Assembly (NCBI GenBank): GCA_030435675.1
Contig: CM059624.1
Span: 15,338,769-15,402,768 of the forward strand
Direction of reading: 5' to 3'
DNA: 64,000 nucleotides
Origin: Steinernema hermaphroditum
Lineage: Eukaryota; Nematoda; Chromadorea; Rhabditida; Steinernematidae
A model generated the notes under the pieces. It worked only from the letters and a program-made list of their open reading frames with translations, did not search any database and was not told where the DNA came from. Both the position numbers and the translations under genes were made by a program. Within the stretch, counting starts at the first letter, position 1; each line of letters begins with the position of its first letter. Shown here in pieces: positions 23,650-35,609 of this stretch.

Positions 23650-25900
23650 TAGACGGTGCGAATTCGCGCGAAAAAGATCGTTTTTCAGCTGAGATTCGCC
23701 GACGATTCCGAGTCCCGTCGCTTCCCGTTTTCCTTTGTAACGGCCGATTACGGTGGAATGTTTGCGCGCTCTTTACTCTGACAGGGGAATGGGTAAACAC
23801 GTAACGCTAAGATCGACGCGATACCCAGAAATAGCTATAATCCAACTATGTAAATGATAAACGCTGAATAATGGTGGGATTGAGATCGAACAAAACTTAT
23901 AAACTCATAAAGTATCGCAATTTAATAAGCATAAACCCGGCTGCGCGCGAATTCGCGCCCTCCAGGTACTAAAAGCCAATTAACCTGTAGCCCTGCGGGC
24001 GGCAAGATTGGCGCTCATGGATAGGGCTGAAGTTGGGCTGAAGAAGAAAAAGTTGAAGCTGAAGACATCACCTATATCAAGAAGATATTCATAATTCATC
24101 AATCGTAATCGATGCCATAATATCCACCTAGTCTTTTGGTTTTCTTTAAAATAAACTATATTATCGACTGTCGGTCTAAATGTTAGTAATCCGAAGGCGG
24201 CTAATTCGTTATCCATCAACCACTCACGTCCGATGTAAACAGAAATGAGTCACGATTTCCAAAATTCTGATGTCATATGTTGGCGTCACTTGCGCTCATT
24301 CGAGAGAGCGCAGACTGGCTGTTGAGATGTTTCAGGTAATGTAACGCCAATTACACCATAAATGCGTGCTGTGAAGGGAGTGAATATGGGTCAGATTAAC
24401 ATGTCCCTGGATTTTCTTTGGGTTGTTTCTTCTATAAAACGTAAACAACTCCTCCTCCCAAGTGAAAAATATACGCAAAGTTCGTGTGGCGAACATGAAC
24501 GTCTCAAAAGATGAGGATAGAAGCTTGATTAACTGACGGTTTCTGTGCAAGATGGGATGAGAGATAGAGACATTCCAAAATAGAGCACATATTCTATGAT
24601 TCATGATAATTCTCATACAAATCTTGCATCAAACGCTAGGCATTAGTTCAATTACATGAGACCAATTAGCATCATCATCAACAACGTTAGAAACGCCCCC
24701 GCCTGCTCAAGGCGGCTGGCCAGTCGTTTCCTCTCACGGATCGACCCGACACCGCCGAGGACAACACGCCGCGCAAGCGGCAGTCTGGGCTCAATCGTCC
24801 CGTCGAACGGTCGGCTCAACCGTCTTCTCCTGCACTCACGCCCGCCGCGTGCTTTCTCCCTTTCGTGGTGCCACCGCGGCTGATATTTTGCCTCTCTGCC
24901 TTCCTCAATAGGTGGCTCAGCTCCCCGCTAGCGTGCTCCTTAGTGCCTCTTATCCTCAGAAAAACATAGTATGGAACTCGCGAAAGTTATGTGACGCGGA
25001 TACAAAATCCACATTCATGCCGAAAAAAAGCGGTGAGGTATTTGAGTTCCCCGTCGAATGGAGTAATTAGCCACTATCCATAGCCTCTCAGGTGTTTTGC
25101 TCAGGGATGTACAGCCCCCGTAGCTGGTCGATATTTATGACGCCAGCGAGCGAATATTGCAGAGTCATGAACGCTTTTTTGGTTATTGACGATGGGAACA
25201 TCAATGGCAACTTCTTTGGTTATTGGCATCTGGCATGTAACATACAATAAACGCGACGCGCGCGCTAGGGTGCAGGCGTTAGATAACAGTAGCCTACCGC
25301 CGTTTCTTTGGGCCGCCCTGTTGCTTTGAACCGTCCTCCGCTTTTGAGGGCTTGAACCGCCTAACAGTCTGAACCGGCTCGTCATTGTTTGTGTAAATCG
25401 GTTTCCCTCCCTTTGGGATTTGGGATTTCAACCGTCTCCACAGGAATTAACCACAGATTTTGATCCCAAAGAGGACAGTTTAAACTCTCAAGGGGGCGGT
25501 CGAGATCAAGGCGGATGGTTGAAACGGTTTTATGCCCTCAAAAACTGTACAGAAAGTCCTAGCACAGGGGCATAGTACTGTTGGAGCGGTAGGGTCTGAA
25601 CGGTAGGGGTTCGGTTCCCTTCTGGGTCGATGTTTTGTGTGCGCGACCGCACGCAAACAGGCCAACAGATCCGTCGGTTCTCTATCTATATAAAGGACAA
25701 ATCAGTACAACTGACGTTTCCATACGTTTGAAAGGGGTAGGTAACGAATGCATTAGAATCCATAAGAATGATACAATACACATAATTCACAAGATGGAAG
25801 CACACTAGGAAGAAATGGCCAGACTCACCCAAACTATTTGAACAAAACTTGAGGGTTGGATACGGAATGATTAAGCAAAGAAGAACAAACATAAACCTCA
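23650..25900. other. no gene recognised between family members 1 and 2
   Basis: The stretch contains an isolated SINE tail (about 23985-24020), a B-box-like GGTTCGGTTCCC at about 25607-25618, and a short module with CAAAGAGGACAG (about 25467) that recurs in the opposite orientation near 44350 (CCGTCCTCTTTGGGAT). The GC-rich block at 24670-24890 has open frames but no clear exon structure. Confidence 0.4.
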
Positions 25901-25912
25901 AACAACGGAGTA

Positions 25913-26389
25913 CTAGTAGTCGCCGACGCCATTCTGATCTATCCACTCCTGTCTTTCGCTCCTAAGCCGGTAAGCCTGCAGAACACGGTTCGCGCGAAGC
26001 TCAACGGCAGGGGTAAAGCGTGGGTCGGCATAGTGGAACCAGAAGATGGTGGCGTATGCCGCAGCGACCTTTTCGGTCGCTTCCTATAGAGACAACATTA
26101 TTAGAGCCATAGCAAAACATCTAACATTGGAGCCAACCGATGGGTCACCTATGTTCGGGACATTGAGGACAGCTCTTCTCCCCGCCCTGAGGAGCGTTTC
26201 AACGAGGTCAGCGACTCCAAATCTCAGCACAATAGCATCCATTGGAACTTCTACGAAGAGGCCATAATCTTCATTGAATAGGCGTGCAGTAGTAGTGAGA
26301 AATGATCGCATCATGTGATTCACGATGGGGGAGGAATTGTCATCAGAAGACGGAGAAGTGGAGCGTGGGCTGCCGTCCGAAAGGCTCAT
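25913..26389 (-). CDS. two-exon family member 2 (144 aa), unknown function
   Basis: Exon 1 is 26389-26126 (88 codons). A 42 bp phase-0 intron follows (donor GTTAGA), and exon 2 is 26083-25913 (56 codons and TAG). It starts MSLSDGSPRS, nearly the same as member 1 (MSLSDSSSRS). The N-block contains NEDYGLFVEVPM, ADLVETLLRAG and GDPSVGSN. The C-block contains AAAYATIFWFHYADPRF and ANRVLQAYRLR. The motif D-P-R-F that follows the helix in exon 2 is shared with member 5. Compared with member 1, the central acidic position (E/D before V-D-L) is changed to V-A-D-L. There is no signal peptide or membrane span. Function unknown. Confidence 0.85.
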
Positions 26390-27012
26390 ACTTCGATCGT
26401 GTGCGGTTCTGTGGCACGGGATATTCCGAGGGTCGCGCAGTGCTAATTAACAGGTTACGCTCAGATTCAATTGGCGTCGGATTAAGTGGCCGTTGGAGCG
26501 TGAACGGCATAAGCAACGGCTAATCTGTGTAGCCGATGGGAGTGTCTTTGTTTGGCGTGAGAAGCCCTGTGTGACAGAGCTTATTGTGTGGTGGAAGATT
26601 GTAAAATTCTGCTGAGATGGGATCCGTTTTTAGCCAACCCTCCACAAGGGGCTTAATTGATAATCAAATTTAAAGAAGAGACTTATTTTTTAGCAACCGT
26701 TTGACCACCCACACCGCCAGAGAAGCCAAAGAAGCGCTATAACTCCGAAGTCGACTGGGAGATATTACATCAATATCTTTATCATTTGCCCATATCGCAG
26801 GCCCTAGACATCGAAGACTGACAAAGAAAGACGCGCGATAAAGGGCTAGAGGTAACAGCGCCGCGTGCACAGATATTGCAAAGACACCCTTTGAGTGCTG
26901 AGCGCGAATATCTGATTCCGGATGATATATTGACGAGATGATAATGATTGCGTTATACAGACACTATCATTCAGTGTTCCATACAGACCTTTTCCAGAAC
27001 GTGAAAAAGAAT

Positions 27013-27864
27013 ATGTCTCAAATGGGTTTTGGCGATCTTCCGAACGATATTCTCCGCGATATCTTTCGGCCACGAAAGGATGAAGTACACGATGTCCGCC
27101 TTTGCAAGGAAGTCGACATCGTCAAAGCCCCTCCACCTGAAAGTCTGTATGGAGAACTCAAATTGCGGTACGACGTTAACTTGTATGCGTCAGAAGAAGT
27201 CACTCTTTTCCTCGGGAAGCTACCCACTCGTTTCTCGCGCATCTCCGTCACGCTCATCGACTCACTTGACGCTCAAGGAGGCATTGTTCCCGATCATGTT
27301 CTCGACTTTTTGAAGAGGCAGCTCCTGTCGAAATATCTGTTTAATATGGATATCACCAACATCACCCAATACAGTGGTTACGATCCTAACATCAGCGAGC
27401 ATCTGCTTCATTTCTGTATATCGGAGCAATTCTGTCGGCTTGTGTACGAAATGCACATGTCGTCACCTCTTCTAGAAACGATTTTCAAGAACTGGACCAC
27501 ACGCAACCTCAACTGCAATCAGCAAAGCCGCAGGTTGATGTGCTTCATCTCTGATGGAGAACTTGGAAAGCTTCAAAAATCTCTGCAGCTACAGAAAGGA
27601 CCCTTAGAGCTGCCATTGTGGACAAGAGTTCCAAACGAAACCTCAACTGAATTGAGCGCTTTTCTGTTCGTTCTGCGCAAAGGAAGGTGTTTCGCGAAGG
27701 ATAGAGAACAAGCGCTGTTGATGTTCCTTTCGAAAGACCATCCAGTTGGGTGGTACAAAAATGAGCGCTGGTTACTGTACAAAATCGAGAAAGAGCCTCT
27801 GGAAGCGGAAGACGTCGAAAAGTTCACCGAAGCCGATATGGATATTGTCGATTATAGTGATTAG
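27013..27864 (+). CDS. F-box-like protein (283 aa), single exon
   Basis: One uninterrupted frame. I place the start at ATG 27013, 16 bases after CTTTTCCAG, which could be a trans-splice acceptor. The frame continues upstream to 26938, but that part looks non-coding. The N-terminus GFGDLPNDILRDIF fits the first helix of a short F-box-like motif. The remaining ~250 residues resemble the F-box-associated halves of large nematode families. They include DFLKRQLLSKYLF, a phrase echoed in the F-box-like gene at 62.7 kb (DFLKRQFSFGNLK). The C-terminus is acidic (EAEDVEKFTEADMDIVDYSD). F-box proteins recruit substrates to SCF ubiquitin ligases. The assignment rests on the N-terminal motif and family style and is not certain. 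There is no signal peptide or membrane span. Confidence 0.65.
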   Translation: MSQMGFGDLPNDILRDIFRPRKDEVHDVRLCKEVDIVKAPPPESLYGELKLRYDVNLYASEEVTLFLGKLPTRFSRISVTLIDSLDAQGGIVPDHVLDFLKRQLLSKYLFNMDITNITQYSGYDPNISEHLLHFCISEQFCRLVYEMHMSSPLLETIFKNWTTRNLNCNQQSRRLMCFISDGELGKLQKSLQLQKGPLELPLWTRVPNETSTELSAFLFVLRKGRCFAKDREQALLMFLSKDHPVGWYKNERWLLYKIEKEPLEAEDVEKFTEADMDIVDYSD

Positions 27865-28058
27865 ATTTATATTATTAGTTATAACTAGCTGCATCTGTCG
27901 CCTACGGAGGCGTCTAGGTTGATCAGTGCATTCCACTCCCGTTCTATGTTGCAAGCTTATCCCCATTCATGTCTCATCCGATGTCCTGTTCGTGGTTCAT
28001 CCCACCTTGATTCATCTTACTCCCCGTCAACTCCTCCATGTCACAAAGCTTTGACCAT

Positions 28059-28530
28059 CTCTGCCCCTGGTTTATGTCTTATGTCTTCTGTGTCCATGCT
28101 CCATCTATGTCCCCGTCCACGCCTCATCCTATTCCCTGTTCATGCCTAAGCTCTTTCCTGTTCATGCTGCATCCCTTCTGCGGTTCATGCTCATCTTTTC
28201 CCCAGTCCACGATGTCCTGCCCCGTCCATCATCCTCTCCATCGTCAAAGCTACATTCTATAACCCTCCCTAAATGCTCAAAGCGAGTGACGCTCAAAGCG
28301 AGTCTCTGCCTCTAGTTTATGTCTTATGTCTTCTGTGTCCTTGCTCCATCTATGTCCCCGTCCACGCCTCATCCTATTCCCCGTTCATGCCTAAGCTCTT
28401 TCCCGTTTATGCCGCATCCCTTCTGCGGTTTATGCTCATCTTTTCCCCAGTCCATAATGTCCTGCTCTGTCCATCATCCTTAGTCAAAGCTACATGCTAT
28501 AACCCTCTCTAAATGCTCAAAGAGAGTGAC
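28059..28530. repeat. tandem duplication, two ~245 bp units
   Basis: Unit 1 begins at 28059 (CTCTGCCCCTGGTTTATGTC) and unit 2 at 28304 (CTCTGCCTCTAGTTTATGTC). They align over nearly their whole length, including CACGCCTCATCCTATTCCC, CATCCCTTCTGCGGTT, TTTTCCCCAGTCCA and CTATAACCCTC. Similarity is high, so the duplication is fairly recent. Within each unit the short phrase GTTCATGC or GTTTATGC recurs several times, suggesting an older micro-repeat. The unit is pyrimidine-rich and lies just after the 27 kb gene. Confidence 0.85.
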
Positions 28531-29204
28531 ACTGTGCATATTATACGTCAATTCCTTCTCTATCCATGCTCATCTGGGACAATGTGAATGCCTTGTGAAT
28601 GAATTCTTGAAATTCTGAGAAATTCTTGAAATTCTTGAAATACGGTAGTGTATATAATCAGTTATGGTTTTAAATTGTAAAAGCGATTAAGGAGCAAAAT
28701 TTGCAAAAATGTGAAGAGATCGATTTGAAATTCGATAGTAACGGCGATCTGAGTGAGGCACTCTTTAACAGGCGCCGATCATTTATTTGCCTAGACGTAA
28801 CAGAACGCAGACGCTGAAAGCCAGAAATTTTGATGTTCATGAGGTTGCGGCACTCGTGAATGGACCTCCTCACGTCTCGTATAGCACAACAAATTACTCC
28901 GTAGTCGCTTCTTCTCATCCGGCTTTGGCGATGGAGGCGCCGCAAGACCATATCAGCAGGCTTCGAAGTCTCGAACGGTTGCATCTGGGCGAGGCACGTC
29001 GGTCAGCGGCGTAAAGTTCATTGACATATTCGCCTAGGCGTACGAGAACGCAGACGAGCAGAGATACATCTTACAAATGAACGAATAGCTCATCCTTGCG
29101 CTATGTAATTTAGCAATTTCTCTGTTGATGCACCCATTGATAAAGCAAACACTACTAGACAGCTATCACATACGTTTTATTAGTTACAATGTATACGTTT
29201 TAGG

Positions 29205-30123
29205 TATTGGGTTGATGCATTGAAAATGAGCCCCTTGGTAAACATCCTTTATTTTTACAATATTTACTCCTGGGGCATAATTGATTGGTGCGTTGTTGAG
29301 CACATTTAACATTCACCCTACATCATCATTGGCGGCTTGTCCGTTACATTCCTCTTGATGTTGGAGGTCTATTTTATTTTTATGATCATTTTTTGGTACC
29401 CCGAGATGGCAAAATGCGAAGTGATGTACGGGCTTCCTATGGTAGCATTTGTGTGATGGACGGTGATTGCCTTCTACCACGTACATCCTTGGTTCTTGCC
29501 TATTGAATGCACCTACCGCTGCGGTCGTCGTATATCACAGCATGGGCTAACTCAAAAAGATGGCCGTTTCGGATCACCATGTTCCATTAACTCCAATGTT
29601 TCCAAATGGTTAAGTAATATAACAGGGAACGGGGACATGCAGCAGATAGCCATCGCTCACAGTTATCATGCCCACATAGTGACTTTACGAGCTCATTCCT
29701 ACTTTAAGGAAAAAGAGGCCAAATGTAGAAAAAATGGCTCTTGTATTCCTAAAAAATACGACTGTCCGAGGCCCTGTATTTCCAAGTTGACCTCCACAAA
29801 GGCTCTTCACTTTGAGCTGTGAGACTCATGTTCGTTGTTCATATAGAGCTCTCTTAGCTCTATCTTACTATCATCTGTACGCGTCCGTAAATGAAGATAT
29901 CAGAGAAAGCCACTGAGAATAAGGTGAAGAGGTCGAAAATTAGACCAAAACCATTTTTCGATTTTAAACCTCGGGTACTCTACGAACGAGGAATCCGAAT
30001 GTTGGCCATAAAGTGGGCTGAAGTTGTTGATGCTAACGGCGAATACCTTGAATAGATTGTGTGCCTTTTTGGTAATAAAAATCTACTTTCAAAAAGGCTC
30101 ATTTATTATGCATCAACCCAATA
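29205..30123 (+). mobile_element. degenerate mariner-like element, copy 1
   Basis: The ends are inverted repeats: TATTGGGTTGATGCATTGAA at the left and the complement of TATTGGGTTGATGCATAATA at the right, each flanked by TA. The size of ~0.92 kb is a little short of a full mariner. Transposase traces are visible. Near 29750-29820 a frame reads YDCPRPCISKLTSTKALHFE, resembling the region around the second catalytic aspartate (consensus DNARPHV). At 29975-30053 PRVLYERGI..L..KW..VV.ANGEYLE matches the usual C-terminus. Stops and frame changes break the gene, so it is dead. A second copy lies in opposite orientation at 54734-55664. Confidence 0.75.
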
Positions 30124-30216
30124 CTTGTGACAAACAATACAATGTATCACCGAGACAACTGAAATATGCACGATTAAGCCAAAGGTACATCGACTTAGGA
30201 TATCCATACAATGTAT

Positions 30217-30758
30217 TTACTGACCGTTCCAAGCTTCTTCGACGAGTGCTTGGATGAATACGCTCGCGAACGATTCAATGAGAACTCTTAAATGAAGAAG
30301 ATTGTGGAGATTCTCATGTCGTCGCTCAAATCGAGGGTTGTATCGCGAGTCGTGTCGGTAGTTGCGCACAATCTCCTCATGTGCTTCGATTATTCTCGCG
30401 ATGGTAGCCTAGAGTTGGCCTCTTTTTAAACGAACGACCAACAAGAAACTCCTACCGAAGCGCCCACAGTAGGACTGCTTATATTCGAATAGTCGATGCG
30501 TGCTCTGGGGCCGGCATTAAGAATAGTTTCGACTAAATCGATGTCGTCGGGAACGAGGACAATGCATCTAGTAGGGACGGTGAGGAACTCGCCAAACTCT
30601 TCCATAAAACGTTCTTCAGCCACACGGTCATATTCCTTCTCGAAAAACTCGTCTCTGTCGACGGGGATCAGATTGTTTATGGCGGTGTCGCTCTGAAATC
30701 GTGCCAGGGGCAACGACAGCCGGCAAAGCGAGGGAGACGAGGGAGCTGAGCGGGACAT
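30217..30758 (-). CDS. two-exon family member 3 (164 aa), unknown function
   Basis: Exon 1 is 30758-30456 (101 codons). A 47 bp phase-0 intron follows, and exon 2 is 30408-30217 (63 codons and TAA). The N-terminal extension of about 45 residues is the longest in the family (MSRSAPSSPSLCRLSLPLAR). The N-block has MEEFGEFLTVPTRCIVLV, DDIDLVETILNAGPRARIDY and SPTVGAS. The C-block has ATIARIIEAHEEIV, NYRHDSRYNPRFERRH and LHNLLHLR, followed by a longer tail than in members 1 and 2. There is no signal peptide or membrane span. It lies 93 bp beyond the right end of the mariner relic, so that insertion came close to the gene without breaking it. Confidence 0.85.
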
Positions 30759-31616
30759 TCCTCACGAATGGTGTGAGTTGTTATGAGGCGCACGTTCGCG
30801 GGAGTCGGCGTGGCGTGCATCTAATTAGCCGCTTGTGTGTGGGATGTAGTAGCGCAGGTAGCGATCGATTAAGGGATTGGGACATGTAAACAACATTTTG
30901 AAGCCGCTTTTATACGGTTTGTGAAGGGAAGTTTTCGTTTGCATTGAGCTAACTTATGAACGGGACAATGAGATTTGAATATTGGCATCGAGATAACTTT
31001 CGTGAATAAGAGGAAGTGCGATAAAAAAAAGCGATTTATGTGTTGCTTCAGCGAAAAGACCCTGAACTCTGAAAAAGCACAGAACGGCCTCGAACCGTGG
31101 GCTACAGCGTTGCTTTTCACTGAAACATCGCCTTGAAAGGGCTTCGTCTAATTTGATGTTCAACTTCCATGGACCATCAGAAAGAAACTGACTCCATACA
31201 CTGAATTCCCAGACTCCATTTCATTTCAGTTCGATAATTTCTAGCGCGTCAAGCATCATCGGAAACTGCGCAACATACCAATTTTTTCGAACGACCACTC
31301 ACTGAGCTTTGTGAGGAATCGAAGGGTTGATCCGACAGATTTAAATTACAGGGAGCAGACAAGCCTATCTTTTTCGGATTGGTCGAGGTCATGTATTTAC
31401 AATTTATTGCACAATGAACATTGTATCCACAATTCCATAGTTGCATGGAACCGTACATGCCCATTCACCTAACTTTTTGAACGTGCGTAACTTGTACCAC
31501 GTTCCCCTTCCCACGAATTATCCGTGGTATAATCGAAAACAGCGCTTTCCGATAGTCAGCAAACGCCAAAAGAGCCGACAATGACGTGACGAATAGTCGT
31601 AGCTAAGAGGAGGTCT

Positions 31617-32800
31617 TTAGTTGGGAAACAAAATCGAATTTTTACCAATATTAATTGCTCGGCAAAATATTGGATCGTATAACACGTGGTCGCAAGTCGC
31701 ATGGCTGTCGGTGGGATCATCGCTTCCGATGCTGTGCAATACGTTCCGGCTATAAAGAAGTGTACTTAATGGATGTAGTTTATGAGGAAAGCGACACAGA
31801 ATGGCATACTCCACAGTCCACTTTGGACCGCATAGCTTGAAAATCACCCCTCGAATAGCTCTGTAAACCTCTGTCAGGTATCGAAAGTGAAAATTTGAAA
31901 GTGAAAAAAGTCGACGATAGCGGGGAAATTCCGCTATCGTCGACATTTCAGGTTCACCTACCTATTCCGACAATAGCGAAAACGTTCGGCGGAGTACAGT
32001 AGATAAGGACAGATCTGAGAATGAGCCATTTCGACTGTTGACCTGACCCATGAGTAGTATGACCGAAAGCATAGATGGTGAGCTTCACGAGCGTCTAAGA
32101 AACAAGAAACAATATTGAATTCAGGCAGCTGGACTCACCAGAATGTAAAGGCCAGTCATCAAGGCGAAGAAGCACATCAGAACTCCTACTCTCGCCCAAG
32201 TATGTATGACGAGAATGGTTCTGTTGTAGTTCTTAAGAATGGGCTGTTGTGAAAAGTATTCTAGCGTTTGGCCTGCAGCCAAAATCCACGAAAGCACATG
32301 CGATAGGATAAATGAATAGAAGAAAAGCCTGAAAGCGCATTTTAATTAGGCACCTCTTCCAGTGATCACCTTGTTCTAGACAGTCTTTTATAAAGAACCG
32401 GCTTTGCGAAGCCAATATAGGCCAGGAGAATCGTGAGAGTGGCTTGGAAAAGGTACAAGTTGAGGGCCGATTGCAGTAGCATTATCGAAAGAGTTGATAC
32501 GGTTAAGACATACCTAAACTTTGAAACTTATTAAAAAAGGCAATTCTGATCTTACGCAGTATTGTACTTCTCACTGTACTCCTTAAAAATTGTGTTTTCA
32601 AATGCAGCTTTGCAGATTGTGTACAGGGCACCAATCAAACACATAATGGAGATGTTCAAGCAATAGGTTCTTGGTAAAGAGGGTCTGACGCTCCGAATGG
32701 AGATGAAGATGATAAGGGCGTTAAGTACAAAAGATGGGTACTGGATGTAGATATTTATTAAAGCGATTACACTAGTTACTGAATAGGGGATGTAAAACAT
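31617..32800 (-). CDS. serpentine (7TM) chemoreceptor-like gene, 3' end possibly frameshifted
   Basis: Exons chain in phase: 32800-32556, 32513-32370, 32328-32139, 32094-31962, then 31870-31617 (TAA). Introns are 41-91 bp. From ATG 32800 the first 237 residues contain six hydrophobic segments at about 9-37, 46-66, 83-118, 131-150, 176-202 and 217-237. The third is followed by GFAKPVLYKRLSRTR, a basic second loop. This layout is that of nematode serpentine chemosensory receptors. The subfamily (srbc-, srt- or srx-like) is not clear to me. The last exon in the predicted frame lacks a seventh hydrophobic segment. A hydrophobic stretch SMPFCVAFLINYIH lies in a shifted frame at about 31766-31820 and would join naturally to PLSTLLYSRN in the used frame. 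This suggests a frameshift, either in the gene or in the assembly. The last intron contains a perfect hairpin (31910-31944). Confidence 0.7.
31910..31944. repeat. perfect 14 bp hairpin in a receptor intron
   Basis: GTCGACGATAGCGG (31910-31923), a 7-base loop (31924-31930), then the exact complement CCGCTATCGTCGAC (31931-31944). Three more pairs can form beyond one mismatch. It lies inside the 91 bp last intron of the receptor gene, just after the donor, so it would be present in the pre-mRNA. It could be a small inserted palindrome or a regulatory structure. Confidence 0.85.
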
Positions 32801-34127
32801 GGGCGACTGGTAAGAGGCTAGACAGAGCCTCAATTATACGAAGGTTGAAAACAAGGAAATCTGGGATCATTTCACACGGCCAAACATGAAGTTATGTAGG
32901 GAACCTCTTGTGGCAATGTGGCAACAATGGAAATTGAACAATAGATCGCCAGCCGCGATAACAACAATAAGCCGAGGAGACACACTACTCCGTTCGTTCC
33001 TTTTGGATAGGTGTTTCTTGTAGCATAGATTTGTACGAGAGCTCCGGCTACCGGAGCACCGGAAAGCTCCACGCCAAGATGACCGCCGTCCGACCACAAG
33101 CCACCAAGGGAGACTTAAGTTCCAATGAAACCAGGCCACCAGGGGAACCTGAGATGGCTCTCGGCTCCACTCGCTGCGCTTCACCACCCGCGCCTCTTGT
33201 CAAACCAGCACTTCCACTCTTCGATGCCCGCGCAAACTAATTGGACTGCCATCTTCGATTCTGCAGTCGTGCCAATGTACCAAACCACTTCTTCAAAAGG
33301 GGGGTCCGTAAGAGGTGTCCGCCTTAGAGGTATTGAACATCGGTTCCGTGGAACGTATACTAGCACAGGTTAGATCAGATAGGTTTATACTGTTTTCCAC
33401 ATGTACACAGAACATAGGGACTTTTTGTTTTTGTTTAAAACATGCACTGAAAGAACTGTTTTGAGACCCAGCACGGCCCGGAAAACTTCCTGTGCTAAAC
33501 ACCGGCGCCGATTTTTCTCTGCTTCACTATCTCAGACCCTCCAGCGTGTCTGAAAATGTTCACTAGTGCAAAAAAAAAACCGTCAAATCCGCAATTTAAC
33601 ATCACAAAACCGAGAATCTACTGTATTCCAAAATAATTCAGGGACATCGTTGCGAGACCATCGTTAAGGAATTGTCGCTTTTCTTTCCAAGTTGTAGCCT
33701 TTTTAGTCTTTAATGTACAATGGCTGCGTGTGAGATCGCTGCGTTTTCTGTTGAACCACTGTCTCCTCCATCAACATAGCCTCAAAGACCCTACCACCAC
33801 TGAGGGCTGTCGAAAATATTGCAAATGTCTGGAAAGATAGCAAATAAAAACAAATTTATCATCAGACATATGCAACGTACGTGCAACACTGTGACCAAAA
33901 GCTAGAGAAAGGGGGTATAAAGATAGGTAGAAATAGCTGCTCTTTCGCGTGGGCTCAGGATATGGTTTACTTAAAACATTGACATGCAACACTGTATGAA
34001 CTCATGATATATTGACAAGAACAGATGGCTTCACTTAATACATGTACAAGATGCAAAATCAAAGTATGTTGGAAATTTAATGGCGTTACAATACATCTGG
34101 GATAGCCTGTATACAGGACAGGCGTAC

Positions 34128-34563
34128 TCACAAGATCGTAGCACAGGTTTCCATCGCTGCCGGCGAGCTTGAAAGCAATGCCGCAACAGCCTGGTTAACC
34201 CTGCGGTCCAGAAGAGCACGGAACAGGCGTCGGAAACGGTGTTCAAATTCTAAGCGCACATCGCCATAGCAAGGATGTCCCAAATAGCGCATCATGATGA
34301 ATTGATGGGCGTCAAGGAGTTGAGCAGCGATTGCCTGAATGTGATTATATAGTTTACAGAAATGTATCAGAAGACCTCACCGTGGTGCCGATAGACTCAT
34401 TGGCAACGTTGTCATACTTGACAATGGTCGACGTGCCGGAATAGAGCAGTGTGTGGACTAGATCAATTTCTCCGCGGGACAAAACGATGAACTGAATGGG
34501 CACTTCGACGAAATGTCCAAACTGCTCATGGAAACGGCGTCCAACTGCACGGTAGAACTGCAT
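34128..34563 (-). CDS. two-exon family member 4 (129 aa or longer), unknown function
   Basis: Exon 1 is 34563-34381 (61 codons from the ATG). A 46 bp phase-0 intron follows, and exon 2 is 34334-34128 (68 codons and TGA). The N-block has FHEQFGHFVEVPIQFIVL, GEIDLVHTLLYSG and ESIGTT. The C-block has AIAAQLLDAHQFIMMRY, YGDVRLEFEHRF and LFRALLDRR. The usual E-T-L-L is H-T-L-L here, and N-A-G is Y-S-G, so this member is somewhat diverged. The frame stays open upstream of ATG 34563 through SRLLPYSHPRGHSS to a TTTCTCTTCAG acceptor at about 34607. The transcript may therefore be trans-spliced there, or there may be another 5' exon. Function unknown. Confidence 0.8.
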
Positions 34564-35609
34564 CGATGAATGGCCGCGCGGATGAGAATAAGGAAGGAGG
34601 CGACTGAAGAGAAAGGATATAGTGAGGGATAGATGCCTGATGGATGTTTTGGAGCGCGATTACAGAGTAACCGACGGTGTATCTAACACTGACAACCCAG
34701 TGGTTTATCCTGAATTTGCGATAGTACTTTCTGATTCATTTGCCGACTTGGGGCCGCCGTGCCCTAGTGATTCACATCCACAAGTCGAAATCACCAAACA
34801 TCATTTAAGGAGTTAGTTATCTTTATGAGTTAGTTAGTTATCTAATGGTCGAGCAGTCAACCTGCAATTTACCAATTGCCTTCCCGAAGTAGGGACCCTA
34901 CAAGACATCGCATAATGCGCAAGAAAGACACAAATTTCGAGGTGGACGCTGATGTTTTCCTGAGAGCGATTTGACGCGAGATTGCCTAGGATATCAGCGA
35001 AGCTACTAAGACAATAGAGCTCGCCCTTCGGGCTCGCTCAACGTCCATAGGCGTAATCCTAAGGAAACCCGAATATTACGCACAAAAATGAACACAAGCC
35101 TCGCCCTCAACCTTAAATAACTATGGGTTTATAAGGGCACCCTGCAGTATTGACAGCTTCACTGATTTCCTACGCAGTCTCACGTCAAATCGTTGGTCTC
35201 CCTTCTCCTGGATACATCAGGTAAGCGAGCGTGGAGACGGACAATTGGGCGTTCGGCGCTTTTTTCCACTTCATTATTTGAAAAGTGCATTTAGGAGTAG
35301 GATTTAGGATACGAGCGAACCCTGCAGTCTTGATAGTTTTGGTACCTAGTTGGCCCTTTCAGGTGGATCAGATTATGTCAATACTGCTTTTGATAGGATA
35401 TCATATAGCGTATTTCCATCTAAATATTGATTTTCTCTACGATTAGTTTTATTCAAAAATTATTATAAAAACAGGTATGCTAAGATGCTGTCCAATTAGT
35501 TTTTTAGTTAAGAAATAAAGTAGAACTGACAGATAGGTAAGCATAGAGAGCAAGCAGGCATAGAGTAAAGCAGACACGAACAGACAGACTAAACATCGAA
35601 GGGATAGGC

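Noticed and set aside
26938..27012. N-terminal extension of the 27 kb F-box-like frame (MIMIALYRHYHSVFH..)
   Set aside because: It lies before a good CTTTTCCAG acceptor and does not resemble an F-box. The ATG at 27013 gives a normal start.
33000..33120. Minus-strand segment HLGVELSGAPVAGALVQIYA, loosely like the start of a transthyretin-like domain
   Set aside because: No signal peptide, no second exon and no cysteine pattern. Similarity is limited to a G-A-P-V-A-G-A-L-V-x-I turn, which could be chance.
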